This document shows, one piece after another, positions 1 to 10,085 of a stretch of DNA of 19,954 nucleotides. The notes beneath the pieces were generated by a model. The model saw only the letters and a list, made by a program, of their open reading frames with translations, ran no database searches and was not told the DNA's origin. Position 1 is the stretch's first letter; the number at the start of each line of letters is the position of its first letter. The stretch is from JBBDNV01 sp040877415 (GTDB lineage: Bacteria > Planctomycetota > Planctomycetia > Pirellulales > PALSA-1355): the NCBI GenBank assembly GCA_040877415.1, contig JBBDNV010000113.1:1-19954 (forward strand). The letters are read 5' to 3'. A program made the translations under genes and the position numbers.

Positions 1-88
1 CGGGCGTGACCTCATCCTCATCGACCCCCAGCGCATCGACCAGCGCCGCCTGCACTTTTGAAAACACCTCCTCCTTCGTCGCCGCCAT
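1..88 (-). CDS. acpP: Acyl carrier protein, N-terminal part (cut by window edge)
   Basis: Reading leftward from ATG at 88-86, the first 29 codons give MAATKEEVFSKVQAALVDAL followed by GVDEDEVTP. This is the typical first helix and loop of an acyl carrier protein, the cytoplasmic carrier that holds growing acyl chains on a phosphopantetheine arm. The DSL attachment motif would lie beyond the window edge and cannot be seen. A strong Shine-Dalgarno sequence, GGAGGTGG (complement of 95-102), sits 6 bases before the start. The gene lies 127 bases downstream of a FabZ-like dehydratase on the same strand, which supports a fatty-acid or polyketide role. It could be a specialised rather than housekeeping ACP; the visible part cannot decide this. 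Confidence 0.85.
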   Translation of the reverse strand, partial: MAATKEEVFSKVQAALVDALGVDEDEVTP

Positions 89-215
89 CGCTTGCCACCT
101 CCGGTTATTCAATCATCTGGTTACACTTGGATTGGCGGTCTGCTTCTCGCAGTGCGCCGTCGACCGCCCATGCCTGAGGGGTAAAAAACGCGGACTCGCC
201 GTGCCAACACATCGG

Positions 216-767
216 TCAAACCTCGTCCCGGCGGGACTCGGGAGGGGAGGATAGCGGGGCCATCAACCGCGAGGAGGCGGCCGCGGCAAATTCCTCGGGG
301 GGCTGATAGAGAAGCGCCAGCCGCGTCCTCAAATGCTGTCTCAAGTAGGCATCCGTATCGGCCAGAATGGGCCGGGTATCGGCCAGGTTGTAGCGTTCCA
401 GAACGATTCGCCCGTTGACGGCCGGTCGGCCATCGACGCTGCCTTGCGTGTTGAGCTCGACGTCACGGTCATCGAATTTGCGGATTTCAGCGGTCACGGC
501 CAGAACGCGGCCGGGCTGGACAAAGTCGGCAAAGCGCACATTGCGAGCTTCCTTGAGCGTGATCATGCTATGCGTAAAATCCTCGGTCGCCGCAACCAGC
601 AGGGCGCCGGCGTCGATCATCGCCTGGAGCATGAGCACCCCGGGCATGACCGGGAAGCGAGGAAAATGATCGGCCAGGTATTCTTCTGCCAGCGAAAGAC
701 ATTTGAGGGTCGTGACTTTCACGCCCGGCTCTAGCTGGAGGACGCGATCGACGAACGTAAACTGCAT
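216..767 (-). CDS. FabZ-like 3-hydroxyacyl-ACP dehydratase (hotdog fold), catalytic Glu replaced by Gln
   Basis: A 183-residue protein of the FabZ/FabA hotdog family, which dehydrates 3-hydroxyacyl-ACP in fatty-acid synthesis. The active-site segment HFPRFPVMPGVLMLQAM matches the FabZ pattern H-F-P-x-x-P-x-x-P-G-V-L-x-x-E-A-M, with His34 in place. The residue 14 positions later, the catalytic Glu in FabZ, is Gln48 here (codon CAG). The protein is about 30 residues longer than a typical FabZ, because of an Arg/Ala-rich C-terminal tail. ATG at 767 was chosen because the -10 and -35 boxes at 816-844 lie between it and an upstream TTG at 851, and because the FabZ-like homology starts at MQFTFVDRVL. 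No clear Shine-Dalgarno sequence is visible. It probably forms a transcription unit with the downstream acp. It may be inactive, or may act on an unusual substrate. Confidence 0.85.
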   Translation of the reverse strand: MQFTFVDRVLQLEPGVKVTTLKCLSLAEEYLADHFPRFPVMPGVLMLQAMIDAGALLVAATEDFTHSMITLKEARNVRFADFVQPGRVLAVTAEIRKFDDRDVELNTQGSVDGRPAVNGRIVLERYNLADTRPILADTDAYLRQHLRTRLALLYQPPEEFAAAASSRLMAPLSSPPESRRDEV

Positions 768-815
768 GGGGCTGGCGGCAGAGGGCCAATCCAAGGGCGT
801 TTTTGGAAACGGTGT

Positions 816-844
816 AGTATATCGGTCCGTCAATTCAGCCACAA
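816..844 (-). promoter_or_regulatory. Sigma-70-type promoter for the dehydratase-ACP unit
   Basis: On the minus strand TTGTGG (complement of 839-844) is followed after exactly 17 bases by TATACT (complement of 816-821). Transcription would start near 809, leaving a leader of about 42 bases before ATG at 767. The spacing is ideal and the -10 matches 5 of 6 consensus bases; the -35 matches only 3 of 6. Inferred from sequence alone. Confidence 0.55.
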
Positions 845-973
845 CCGACAAACTGTCGTGCAGTTCGCCCGGTTTGCCGCTTTTTTGGCCCCCCAGCCAG
901 CGTCAAGGGCGACGGGCGCGACACGAGAACCGGCGCGACGATGCGGGCAACCGCGATGGCGCAGGGCCGTTTG

Positions 974-1002
974 TTGTGCATCAAAACGCACGCTGCTACG
1001 AT
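974..1002 (+). promoter_or_regulatory. ptsI: Possible promoter of ptsI, placing the start site at the ATG
   Basis: TTGTGC (974-979) is followed after 17 bases by TACGAT (997-1002), and the ptsI ATG begins at 1009, 6 bases after the -10 box. Transcription would then start at or next to the A of ATG, giving a leaderless mRNA. No Shine-Dalgarno sequence precedes this ATG, which fits. The -35 and -10 are both partial consensus matches. Confidence 0.4.
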
Positions 1003-1008
1003 TTCAGA

Positions 1009-2772
1009 ATGCGAAAAGGGATCGGTGTTTCGCCGGGGGTGGCTGTCGGCACGGCGTATTGCATTCACGAGATCTACGTCAATCCCCAGACGCGCGGGCT
1101 CGAAAAGAGCGAAGCACTGGCGGAGTTGGAACGATATGACCAGGCTCGGGAGAAAGCGGCGGCCGATCTGAACGCCTTGTACCACAAGGTCGCCAGCCAG
1201 GTGGGCTCCGCGGAGGCCGCCATCTTTCGCGCTCACGAGTCGATTCTGCACGATCCAGCGTTTACCGCCAAAATCCGCTGCTGGATCGTCGAGGAGCGTC
1301 AAAGTGCCCAGAGTGCACTGCGTCGGCTGTTGGACGAATATGCCGCGCTGTTTGCCAGCACCAACGACGAATACATCAAGGAGCGGCTCACCGACGTACG
1401 CGACGTGGCAGTTCGGCTCAGCGGCCATCTGACGGACGTGTTGCGGCCGGAGATGGGCGTGCTGCGCGACCCGCTCATCCTCGTCGCGGGCGAACTGTTG
1501 CCCTCTCAGGTCGTTACGCTGGGCGATCGAGAAGTCGCCGGCATCGTTACCGAATCGGGCGGCGGGACCAGCCACGCGGCGATTCTTGCCCGCAGCCGCG
1601 GCATTCCGGCCGTTTCAGGCGTCCACGGTATCTTGCGCCAAGTCAAGACGGGCGACACGGTGGTGGTCGATGGCCGCGAGGGGCACGTCATCATCAATCC
1701 CGACCCGGAGACGGCAAGCGCCTATTACAAGCTGCAGCGCGAGTTCTTCGACTTGAAAGACGCGCTGGCCGAGAATCGCGACCAGCCGGCCATCACGGCG
1801 GACGGACAGCGCGTCGAGTTATTGGCCAACATCAATAGCGTGGCCGACGCGCGGGCCGCCGTTGCCATGGGGGCGTCGGGAGTGGGATTGTTTCGCACCG
1901 AATACATCTTTCTGACTCACCCGGACGTGCCGGACGAGGAGCAGCAACTGGCGGCTTACCGCGAGATTATCGCGGCCAGCCCCGGCCATCGGGTGACGAT
2001 CCGCACGCTTGACCTGGGCGGCGACAAGACGATTCCCTACCTGGGGCACGCGCGCGAAGCGAACCCGTTTTTGGGTTGGCGCTCGATCCGGCTGTCGTTC
2101 GAACACCCGGAGTTCTTTACCACGCAGATTCGGGCGATTCTGCGCGCGGCGGCCGACGACGGCGGCGGCGGCGACAAACAGGTGCGAATTCTATTTCCCA
2201 TGATCACGACGCTGGAAGAGATTCGGCGCGTGCGAAAGATGGTTGGCAGGGCGCGAAAAGCGTTGGACGCCGAGGGCAAGCCGTATGGCGCCGTGCGGAT
2301 CGGGTTCATGCTGGAAGTGCCGGCCGCGGCGATCTCGATCGGCGCGCTGTTGGCGGAAGTCGACTTTGTGTCGATCGGCTCGAACGACCTGGTGCAGTAT
2401 CTGATGGCCGCCGACCGCGACAATCCGAAAGTGAATCACCTTTGCCAGCCGCTCAGCCCGCCGGTGCTCCGCGTGCTCGACAACATCATCGCCGCCTGCA
2501 ACGCGGCCGGCCGGGCGGTGACGCTGTGCGGTGAAATGGCGGGGGCGCCACGGGCCTTCGTGCTGTTGTTCGGCATGGGCTTGCGCAGCTTCAGCATGAG
2601 CCCGGCGTTCATTCCGATGATCAAGGAATTGACCCACCTCTTGACGCGCAAGCAGACGGAGCGGATTCTCAGGCGGGCGCTGGAGATCAAGACGATGGCC
2701 GGCATCCAACGATTCATGGGAGCGCAGATCGCGGAGATCGCGCCCAATTTGAAACTCCTCGACACGGCCTAG
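1009..2772 (+). CDS. ptsI: Phosphoenolpyruvate-protein phosphotransferase (PTS Enzyme I)
   Basis: This cytoplasmic enzyme takes phosphate from phosphoenolpyruvate onto a histidine and passes it to HPr, starting the phosphotransferase system. The 587-residue product has the full family layout. The N-terminal HPr-binding region begins RKGIGVSPG. The phosphohistidine motif GGGTSHAAILARSRGIPAVS places the active His at 189, the same number as in E. coli. The C-terminal PEP barrel has GLFRTE (Arg296), DLGGDK (335-340), FMLEVPAA (Glu436), SIGSNDL (Asn459, Asp460) and LCGEMAG (Cys507). ATG at 1009 was chosen because an upstream in-frame extension of about 100 residues is unlike the family and starts inside the divergent dehydratase gene. 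No HPr or EII gene lies alongside. The role could be regulatory (PTS-Ntr-like phosphorelay) rather than sugar uptake, though the N-terminal GAF domain of PtsP is absent. Confidence 0.97.
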   Translation: MRKGIGVSPGVAVGTAYCIHEIYVNPQTRGLEKSEALAELERYDQAREKAAADLNALYHKVASQVGSAEAAIFRAHESILHDPAFTAKIRCWIVEERQSAQSALRRLLDEYAALFASTNDEYIKERLTDVRDVAVRLSGHLTDVLRPEMGVLRDPLILVAGELLPSQVVTLGDREVAGIVTESGGGTSHAAILARSRGIPAVSGVHGILRQVKTGDTVVVDGREGHVIINPDPETASAYYKLQREFFDLKDALAENRDQPAITADGQRVELLANINSVADARAAVAMGASGVGLFRTEYIFLTHPDVPDEEQQLAAYREIIAASPGHRVTIRTLDLGGDKTIPYLGHAREANPFLGWRSIRLSFEHPEFFTTQIRAILRAAADDGGGGDKQVRILFPMITTLEEIRRVRKMVGRARKALDAEGKPYGAVRIGFMLEVPAAAISIGALLAEVDFVSIGSNDLVQYLMAADRDNPKVNHLCQPLSPPVLRVLDNIIAACNAAGRAVTLCGEMAGAPRAFVLLFGMGLRSFSMSPAFIPMIKELTHLLTRKQTERILRRALEIKTMAGIQRFMGAQIAEIAPNLKLLDTA

Positions 2773-2814
2773 CAGGGGCCCGACGCGCTCGAAGAACAGA
2801 AGTGGGAGCGACGA

Positions 2815-3735
2815 TTAACCTTCGGTTGGATTCCGCCGATCGCCGCCACGCGACCGGCGCGCGCGCCGAATGACGAAATACGCGGGACACAATCCGACCA
2901 CAATCACCGGCAGCCAGGGGGCGATCGCCACGCCGGCCACCAGCAGTCCTTCGCCGGCCGACCGGAGGGCGGCCAGCGAGCCTTCGAACGAGCGCCGAAC
3001 TCGAGTTGCAAGCGTGGGCGCCTCGGGCGGCTGGTAGTTGTGGATTTCGATGATCGACAGCTCCACGGTGGTCAGCGAAGTCAGATCGATCAAGACGCGG
3101 AGCCGCGCCTGCATGCGCTCGAGCTCCTCGCGGACGCGCGACAGTTCGCGCTCGATCGCGATCACGTCTTCGAGTTTGCCCGGCCGCTCTTCGAGCAATT
3201 TCAGCAGCCGCTCTTCCTCCTTGGTCTTATTGCGAATGCGGGCGTCCACGTCGTAATATTCCTCGCTGACGTCGCGCGAGGAGGTGCCGACACGGATCAC
3301 TTCGCCCAATCCCTTGGCCGCGCCGACGAATTCTTCGAAGCGGGCCACCGGCACCCGGATTTTCCAAGTTCCGCGGCGACTGTCGCCCGTCGAGCCCGTG
3401 AGGCTCGAGTCGGCCACGTAGGCGTCGAACTTCTTGACCAGCGAGATCACGCGATCGGGCACGCCGGCAAAGTCTTCGACGGCCAGCTCGATTTGAGCGT
3501 TATAGATGATTTTGCGATTCAATCCCTCGGGCGTGCTCGTGACGCCCTCACCGGCCCCCGCCCCGACGTCGCCGTCGCTCAACCCGGCAACATTCTTTTG
3601 TTCGGCCAGATCAGCGGCTGCTGGGACGTCGGCGCTCGTCTTGGCGCCTTCCCTGGCCGACTGGACGCCGCAGCCGAGAAGGGTCAAAAGTGCAATCAGT
3701 GACAACGTCGCCGACAAAAAAATTGTGGGCCGCAT
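2815..3735 (-). CDS. DUF4349-type lipoprotein with coiled coil and C-terminal membrane helix
   Basis: The 306-residue product starts with a lipoprotein signal peptide: a hydrophobic stretch from residue 5 to 20, then LLGC with the acylated Cys at 22. A low-complexity linker leads to a conserved core that starts RKIIYNAQIELAVEDF and includes the segment VSEEYYDVDARIRNK, which I recognise as DUF4349. A charged heptad-like stretch follows (about residues 170-215, KEEERLLKLLEE and IERELSRVREELERMQARL). A hydrophobic segment near residues 263-287 followed by RRARRSR anchors the C-terminus. The family has no established enzymatic role. The gene converges on ptsI with a 42-base gap. AAGGA lies about 10 bases before the ATG. 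Envelope location is inferred from the signal and anchor. Confidence 0.88.
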   Translation of the reverse strand: MRPTIFLSATLSLIALLTLLGCGVQSAREGAKTSADVPAAADLAEQKNVAGLSDGDVGAGAGEGVTSTPEGLNRKIIYNAQIELAVEDFAGVPDRVISLVKKFDAYVADSSLTGSTGDSRRGTWKIRVPVARFEEFVGAAKGLGEVIRVGTSSRDVSEEYYDVDARIRNKTKEEERLLKLLEERPGKLEDVIAIERELSRVREELERMQARLRVLIDLTSLTTVELSIIEIHNYQPPEAPTLATRVRRSFEGSLAALRSAGEGLLVAGVAIAPWLPVIVVGLCPAYFVIRRARRSRGGDRRNPTEG

Positions 3736-4278
3736 TTGCCATGAATCCTTATTGGGACCTGCGTGGTGGAGCCGTCACGGCATTGGACGAACCTGCGGGG
3801 GGCAAAGTTCCCGGCCAGCGGATTGCGAAACGGGGCATGCCGGGCACATCGTCGACGCCTATCATCAAGATGCCCGCTGCGGCACGATTATTCCCTCGCT
3901 GCGCCGCGGCGGTCCTCGAAGTGCGGCTGCCTCGCCAGGCCCGTGACGCGACGCATCGAAAGCTGTGCTGTCGAGCCAGCCGGCAGCGCCGGCAAAATCC
4001 ACAGGTTTGTCTTGCAAAAATGCCGGAATTCCGTGGTCACTGGCGGCGCCGGCGCGCGGGGCGAGCCAGACGAACCGGTGAAATCGAACGGCCGCTCCCA
4101 TGCCTGCGTAACGGGCAGTGGGCGCTTTGTCCCCCGACCATGCGCCGCAATCCGCCTTGAGGTATGGTTCCAAGGCGGAGGGCAACGCGTATAATCGGGC
4201 ATTCGGCGCCCCTGCTCGGCCGGAAATTGAGCAACTCATTCGAATCAGTAATCCGTAATCCGCGAGGGAATGACGATC
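3736..4278. other. Non-coding gap between divergent lipoprotein and M16 genes
   Basis: This 543-base stretch separates two divergent genes. Open frames run through it on both strands, but their translations are Arg/Pro/Ala-rich with no recognisable domain, so I call none of them a gene. The only clear signal is a perfect TATAAT at 4190-4195 on the plus strand. It would start transcription near 4202 and leave a 77-base leader before the M16 protease; the matching -35 position (4167-4172, GTTCCA) is weak. Short GC-rich palindromes (for example GCCGGC around 3980-3995) are present but show no terminator shape. It could contain decayed coding DNA that I cannot identify. Confidence 0.4.
4190..4195 (+). 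promoter_or_regulatory. TATAAT -10 box upstream of the M16 protease
   Basis: A perfect TATAAT consensus lies 83 bases before the protease start codon in an intergenic region, in the right orientation. The -35 is poor, so recognition may depend on the -10 alone or on an alternative sigma factor. Confidence 0.4.
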
Positions 4279-7038
<2,760 letters not shown>

Positions 7039-7076
7039 CGGCCAGCTCGCTTTTGGTTGGATGATTCGATCCCCCG

Positions 7077-7559
7077 TCAAAGCCGGGGCGATTGGGGTGT
7101 CCCCCACTGCCGCAGTGCTTCGAACGTCACGATCCCCACGGCATTCGAGAGGTTGAGGCTGCGCGCCTGTGGACGGACCGGAATGCGCAACTGCCGCTCG
7201 CGATGAGCCTCGACGAGCGACGGCGGCAGTCCCCGCGATTCGCTGCCGAAGACCAGCACGTCTTGTTCCGCGAATTGCACGTCGGTGTAGCTCCGCTGTG
7301 CCGTTTTGGTGAAGTACCAAAACTCCCGCTCGCCAAGCCGCGCCACCAGCGCGTCCCAATCGTCGACAGCTTCCCACTCCAGATGTTCCCAGTAGTCGAG
7401 CCCTGCGCGGCGCAGGTAGTAGTCGTCCAGACGGAACCCGAGTGGCCGCACCAGCCACAGCTTCGCGCCGGCCGCGACGCACGTGCGGCCCACGCTGCCG
7501 GTGTTGTGCGGAATCTCCGGATGATAGAGCACGACGTTGAGGATTGGGTCGTATTGCAT
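7077..7559 (-). CDS. trmL: tRNA (cytidine/uridine-34-2'-O)-methyltransferase (SPOUT family)
   Basis: The 160-residue protein matches the short, single-domain TrmL class of SPOUT methyltransferases, which use S-adenosylmethionine to methylate the ribose of the wobble nucleotide in certain leucine tRNAs. Visible motifs are IPHNTGSVGRTC (residues 16-27), VFGSESRGLP (103-112, the knot loop, usually GPE-T-RGLP in relatives) and RSLNLSNAVGIVTFEALRQ (133-151), the trefoil-knot cofactor site. ATG at 7559 gives the normal family length and begins directly with the first beta strand (YDPILNVVLYHPEIP); an upstream in-frame extension of 37 residues has no family likeness. There is no obvious Shine-Dalgarno sequence. 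It lies 114 bases downstream of the dipeptidase gene on the same strand and could be read from the same transcript. Confidence 0.94.
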   Translation of the reverse strand: MQYDPILNVVLYHPEIPHNTGSVGRTCVAAGAKLWLVRPLGFRLDDYYLRRAGLDYWEHLEWEAVDDWDALVARLGEREFWYFTKTAQRSYTDVQFAEQDVLVFGSESRGLPPSLVEAHRERQLRIPVRPQARSLNLSNAVGIVTFEALRQWGTPQSPRL

Positions 7560-7673
7560 CGGCGATCGGGGACCCCAGGGTCGATGGGGACCGTCGGCAA
7601 TCGTAAGTCGTCGGTGCCACCCTGGGGACAACCGGTTATCGGTGGCCCCGACGACAACGAAAACCCCCAACCC

Positions 7674-8930
7674 CTACTTCGCCGCCACTTTTTCCGCCTG
7701 GCGCAGGGCGCGCAGGAGATTGCCGCCGAGAATCTTTCTAATGTCTTCTTCGCTGTAACCGCGGTCCAGGAGGCCTTGCGTGATGTTGGGATATTTGCTC
7801 ACGTCTTCCAATTGCTGGGGAACGCGTTCGATGCCGTCGAAATCCGAGCCCAGGCCCACGTGATCGACGCCGGCGACTCGGGCGATATGGTCGATGTGAT
7901 CGAGAACGACGTGGACCGTGCCGGGCGGAGTGGGATTCCGGGTTCGCCAGCGGCGGATTTCGGCGCGAATCTGTTCGCTGTCCTCGCCGTATTTCTGTTT
8001 CAGCTCCCGGTAAAGGGGGATGAACTGCTTGCCGCGCTCGGCCGCTTCGGGAACGATGAAACCGGGATAGAAGTTGACCATCACCACGCCGCCGTTCTCG
8101 GCGGTCATGCCGAGCACGTCGTCCGGCACGTTGCGGGGATGATCGGCGACCGCCCGGGCCGACGAATGGGAAAAAATGACCGGCGCGCGGCTCGTGCGAA
8201 TGGCCTGCTTCATCGTGGGCACCGACACGTGGGAAATATCCACCAGCATTCCCAGGCGGTTCATCTCGCGGACAACTTCCTCGCCAAAGGGGGTCAATCC
8301 GCCGTGGCGCTCTTCGTCGGTCGCCGAATCGGCCCAGTCGAGCGTGTCGGAATGGGTCAGCGTCATGTAGCGGGCGCCCTGTTCATACAATTGGCGGAGG
8401 ACGGATAGCGAGTTTTCGATCGAATGCCCTCCTTCCACGCCGATCAAGGAAGCGATCTTTCCCTGGCCGCAAATCCGCTCGACGTCATCGACCGAGAGGG
8501 CCAGTTCGAACGTTTCGGGATAACGTTTCATCATGGCCTTGACGATCGCGATTTGCTCGAGCGTCATCGACAGGGCTTTGCCGTCGCGGCGCGTGCCGGC
8601 CGGCACATAGACGGACCAGAATTGAGCCCTGACGCCGCCGGCGCGCAGTCGCGGGATGTCGGTATGCATCGCCGGCTGCGGCTGGGCGATGTCGAGCTTT
8701 TCAAACGTCGACGAGCCGCGCGTGCGGACTTGCCAGGGAAGATCGTTGTGGCCGTCGACCAGAATCGCGCGATTGTGAATCTCTCTCGCGCGATCCGTGA
8801 CCACGATCTTGGGGCGGCTTTGCCCCGTCTGGCCGTCTGCTTCCTGGCCGCGAACCGAATCGAGGCGCATCGACATCCAGCAGAACGCGGCGGCGGCAAA
8901 CGCCAATCGGCGAACGGTTAACCAGGGCAT
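7674..8930 (-). CDS. Secreted membrane dipeptidase, M19 (renal dipeptidase) family
   Basis: The 418-residue zinc dipeptidase hydrolyses dipeptides, sometimes with a D-residue at the C-terminal side. The first 28 or so residues are a signal peptide (RRLAFAAAAFCWM core, likely cleaved near VRGQ), so it acts outside the cytoplasm. The metal and active-site motifs of the family are all present: DGHNDLPW (His61, Asp63), GVEGGHS (bridging Glu166), DISHVS (His234), FSHSSAR (His255) and GLGSDFDG near the C-terminus. ATG at 8930 is preferred to a TTG 30 bases upstream because it directly precedes the signal peptide and has AAAGG about 10 bases before it. A cell-wall peptide recycling or scavenging role is inference. 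Its upstream region contains the hairpin at 9034-9074. Confidence 0.95.
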   Translation of the reverse strand: MPWLTVRRLAFAAAAFCWMSMRLDSVRGQEADGQTGQSRPKIVVTDRAREIHNRAILVDGHNDLPWQVRTRGSSTFEKLDIAQPQPAMHTDIPRLRAGGVRAQFWSVYVPAGTRRDGKALSMTLEQIAIVKAMMKRYPETFELALSVDDVERICGQGKIASLIGVEGGHSIENSLSVLRQLYEQGARYMTLTHSDTLDWADSATDEERHGGLTPFGEEVVREMNRLGMLVDISHVSVPTMKQAIRTSRAPVIFSHSSARAVADHPRNVPDDVLGMTAENGGVVMVNFYPGFIVPEAAERGKQFIPLYRELKQKYGEDSEQIRAEIRRWRTRNPTPPGTVHVVLDHIDHIARVAGVDHVGLGSDFDGIERVPQQLEDVSKYPNITQGLLDRGYSEEDIRKILGGNLLRALRQAEKVAAK

Positions 8931-9033
8931 GACGCCAATACCTTTCGACCGGAAAGACAAAGGGTTCCGACAAGAGTGGCACGGGCCGCGGAGTGGAAAT
9001 CAAAACACTCCGCGCCAGCCGAAACGCGCCGTC

Positions 9034-9074
9034 CACCACCCTAACACCCGCCACGGCGGGTGCATAGGGTGGTG
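9034..9074. repeat. Strong two-part hairpin between the dipeptidase and an unknown secreted protein gene
   Basis: CACCACCCTA (9034-9043) pairs perfectly with TAGGGTGGTG (9065-9074). Inside it, CACCCGCC (9045-9052) pairs with GGCGGGTG (9055-9062), with only one or two unpaired bases between the stems. It lies 20 bases after the stop codon of the gene at 9094-9849 and 104 bases before the dipeptidase start. It could stop or protect the upstream transcript, but there is no T-tract, so it is not a classic intrinsic terminator. A REP-like repeat is the alternative. Confidence 0.6.
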
Positions 9075-9093
9075 TCGCGGGAAGTATCCATTC

Positions 9094-9849
9094 CTATGCC
9101 GGGCTTCGCAGCAGCGCCGGGACGGCGTCGGTGGCCGGCGTCTCGAGCGGGTCGGGCAGCGGAAGCGGCTCGATGTTCTTGTTCTCCTGGGTGTCCTCCT
9201 TGGAGGAGTCGCGGTGGATGATCTCTTGCACTTCGTAGAGAGCGACACCCAGGGCGTAAGTCACGACGGTGTAGGTCGCTTTCGGCTCGGGGAGATTGAC
9301 GTTGAAGCCCTGTTTGCTGATTGCGATCTCGGGATCGACGAGAACGACTTGCAGCTTGTACGAAGGGCTGCCCTGACCATCGCGCAAGTGGATGATCACC
9401 AGCTCGACTTCGGAAGCGCCCGAGCGATGCTTGAGGTCGTCGACCAGCTTGGAGATGCTGAAATCGTGGTCCCGCAGGTAGGCGATGATCCCCTCGGCCA
9501 TGCGCATGCGTGCCGGTTCGCGCCGGGTCTGCTCGAACCGCTCGCGTTCGCTTTCGATCCAGCGCGTCATCTGCCGGGCCGGGCCGGCGGCGTCGGGCTT
9601 TTCGGCCACGGCGGCGGTAACGCCATCGAACAGCGCCTGCGAATCGGAGTTCGACGCGAGGTGACGCCGAAACCGCTCGGGCTCGGCGGAAAAGGCCCAT
9701 TCGACGCCGGCCGCGTCATAGTAGAAGAACGTCACAACGGGCAGGCTGGGCGACTCGGCCGCGGGCTCTTGAGCCGGCGCTCGGGCGGCGAAGAAGAAAA
9801 GGACAACCGACGCGCAGGCAACTCCAGTTCGATAGTGACGGGGATCCAT
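9094..9849 (-). CDS. Secreted protein of unknown function
   Basis: The 251-residue product has a clear signal peptide (GVACASVVLFFFAARAPAQ, likely cleaved after APA), so it should be exported. I do not recognise the mature part. It contains a predicted beta-rich start (LPVVTFFYYDAAGVEWAF), a charged helical middle (residues about 55-125, with RWIESERERFEQTRREPARM), and an alternating hydrophobic segment (VELVIIHLRDG and YKLQVVLVDPEI, near 148-177). The C-terminus is rich in Asp, Glu and Pro and looks disordered. No catalytic motif is evident. Start choice is firm: AAGGAGG lies 7 bases before ATG 9849, the best ribosome binding site in this part of the window. It reads toward the dipeptidase gene but the hairpin at 9034-9074 lies between them. 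Confidence 0.8.
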   Translation of the reverse strand: MDPRHYRTGVACASVVLFFFAARAPAQEPAAESPSLPVVTFFYYDAAGVEWAFSAEPERFRRHLASNSDSQALFDGVTAAVAEKPDAAGPARQMTRWIESERERFEQTRREPARMRMAEGIIAYLRDHDFSISKLVDDLKHRSGASEVELVIIHLRDGQGSPSYKLQVVLVDPEIAISKQGFNVNLPEPKATYTVVTYALGVALYEVQEIIHRDSSKEDTQENKNIEPLPLPDPLETPATDAVPALLRSPA

Positions 9850-10085
9850 GTGACTTCCTCCTTAGAGATGCAATTTCCGAGATGCTAAACTGTTTTCGAA
9901 ATCTCAGGCGCGCGGCCGACGCACTGCTGACGTCGGGCCGGCGGCCGGGACAATTTCGAATTCCCACTCCTGAGGACCCCAAGAATCTAGCAAGTTCTCT
10001 CTCCGGGTCCAACCGGGTGGAGGGACCGATTTGAGGCGAGCGGCCGGAGCCATGAGGCAAAAGGACGGAGGACAATTGTGTACGG
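9850..10085. other. Non-coding DNA upstream of the pseudogene remnant
   Basis: Part of a 632-base gap between the secreted protein gene and the oxoamine synthase gene. The first 20 bases carry the Shine-Dalgarno sequence of the leftward gene at 9094-9849. I see no intact gene. Residues RTE at 10062-10070, in the frame of the pseudogene that follows, may be the last trace of its upstream part, but two TGA codons (10032 and 10053) and lost similarity make this uncertain. Confidence 0.35.

Noticed and set aside
703..1008. N-terminal extension of Enzyme I of about 100 residues
   Set aside because: It begins inside the divergent dehydratase gene, contains no family similarity, and the promoter-like sequence lies within it; Enzyme I normally begins near the IGVSPG motif.
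3888..4202. 104-codon minus-strand frame in the gap before the M16 gene
   Set aside because: Composition is Arg/Pro-rich with no recognisable domain, and no ribosome binding site was seen; treated as non-coding.
4270..4278. ATG 4270 as start of the M16 protease
   Set aside because: The GAGGGA ribosome binding sequence abuts this ATG directly, while ATG 4279 has it at a proper 9-base distance.
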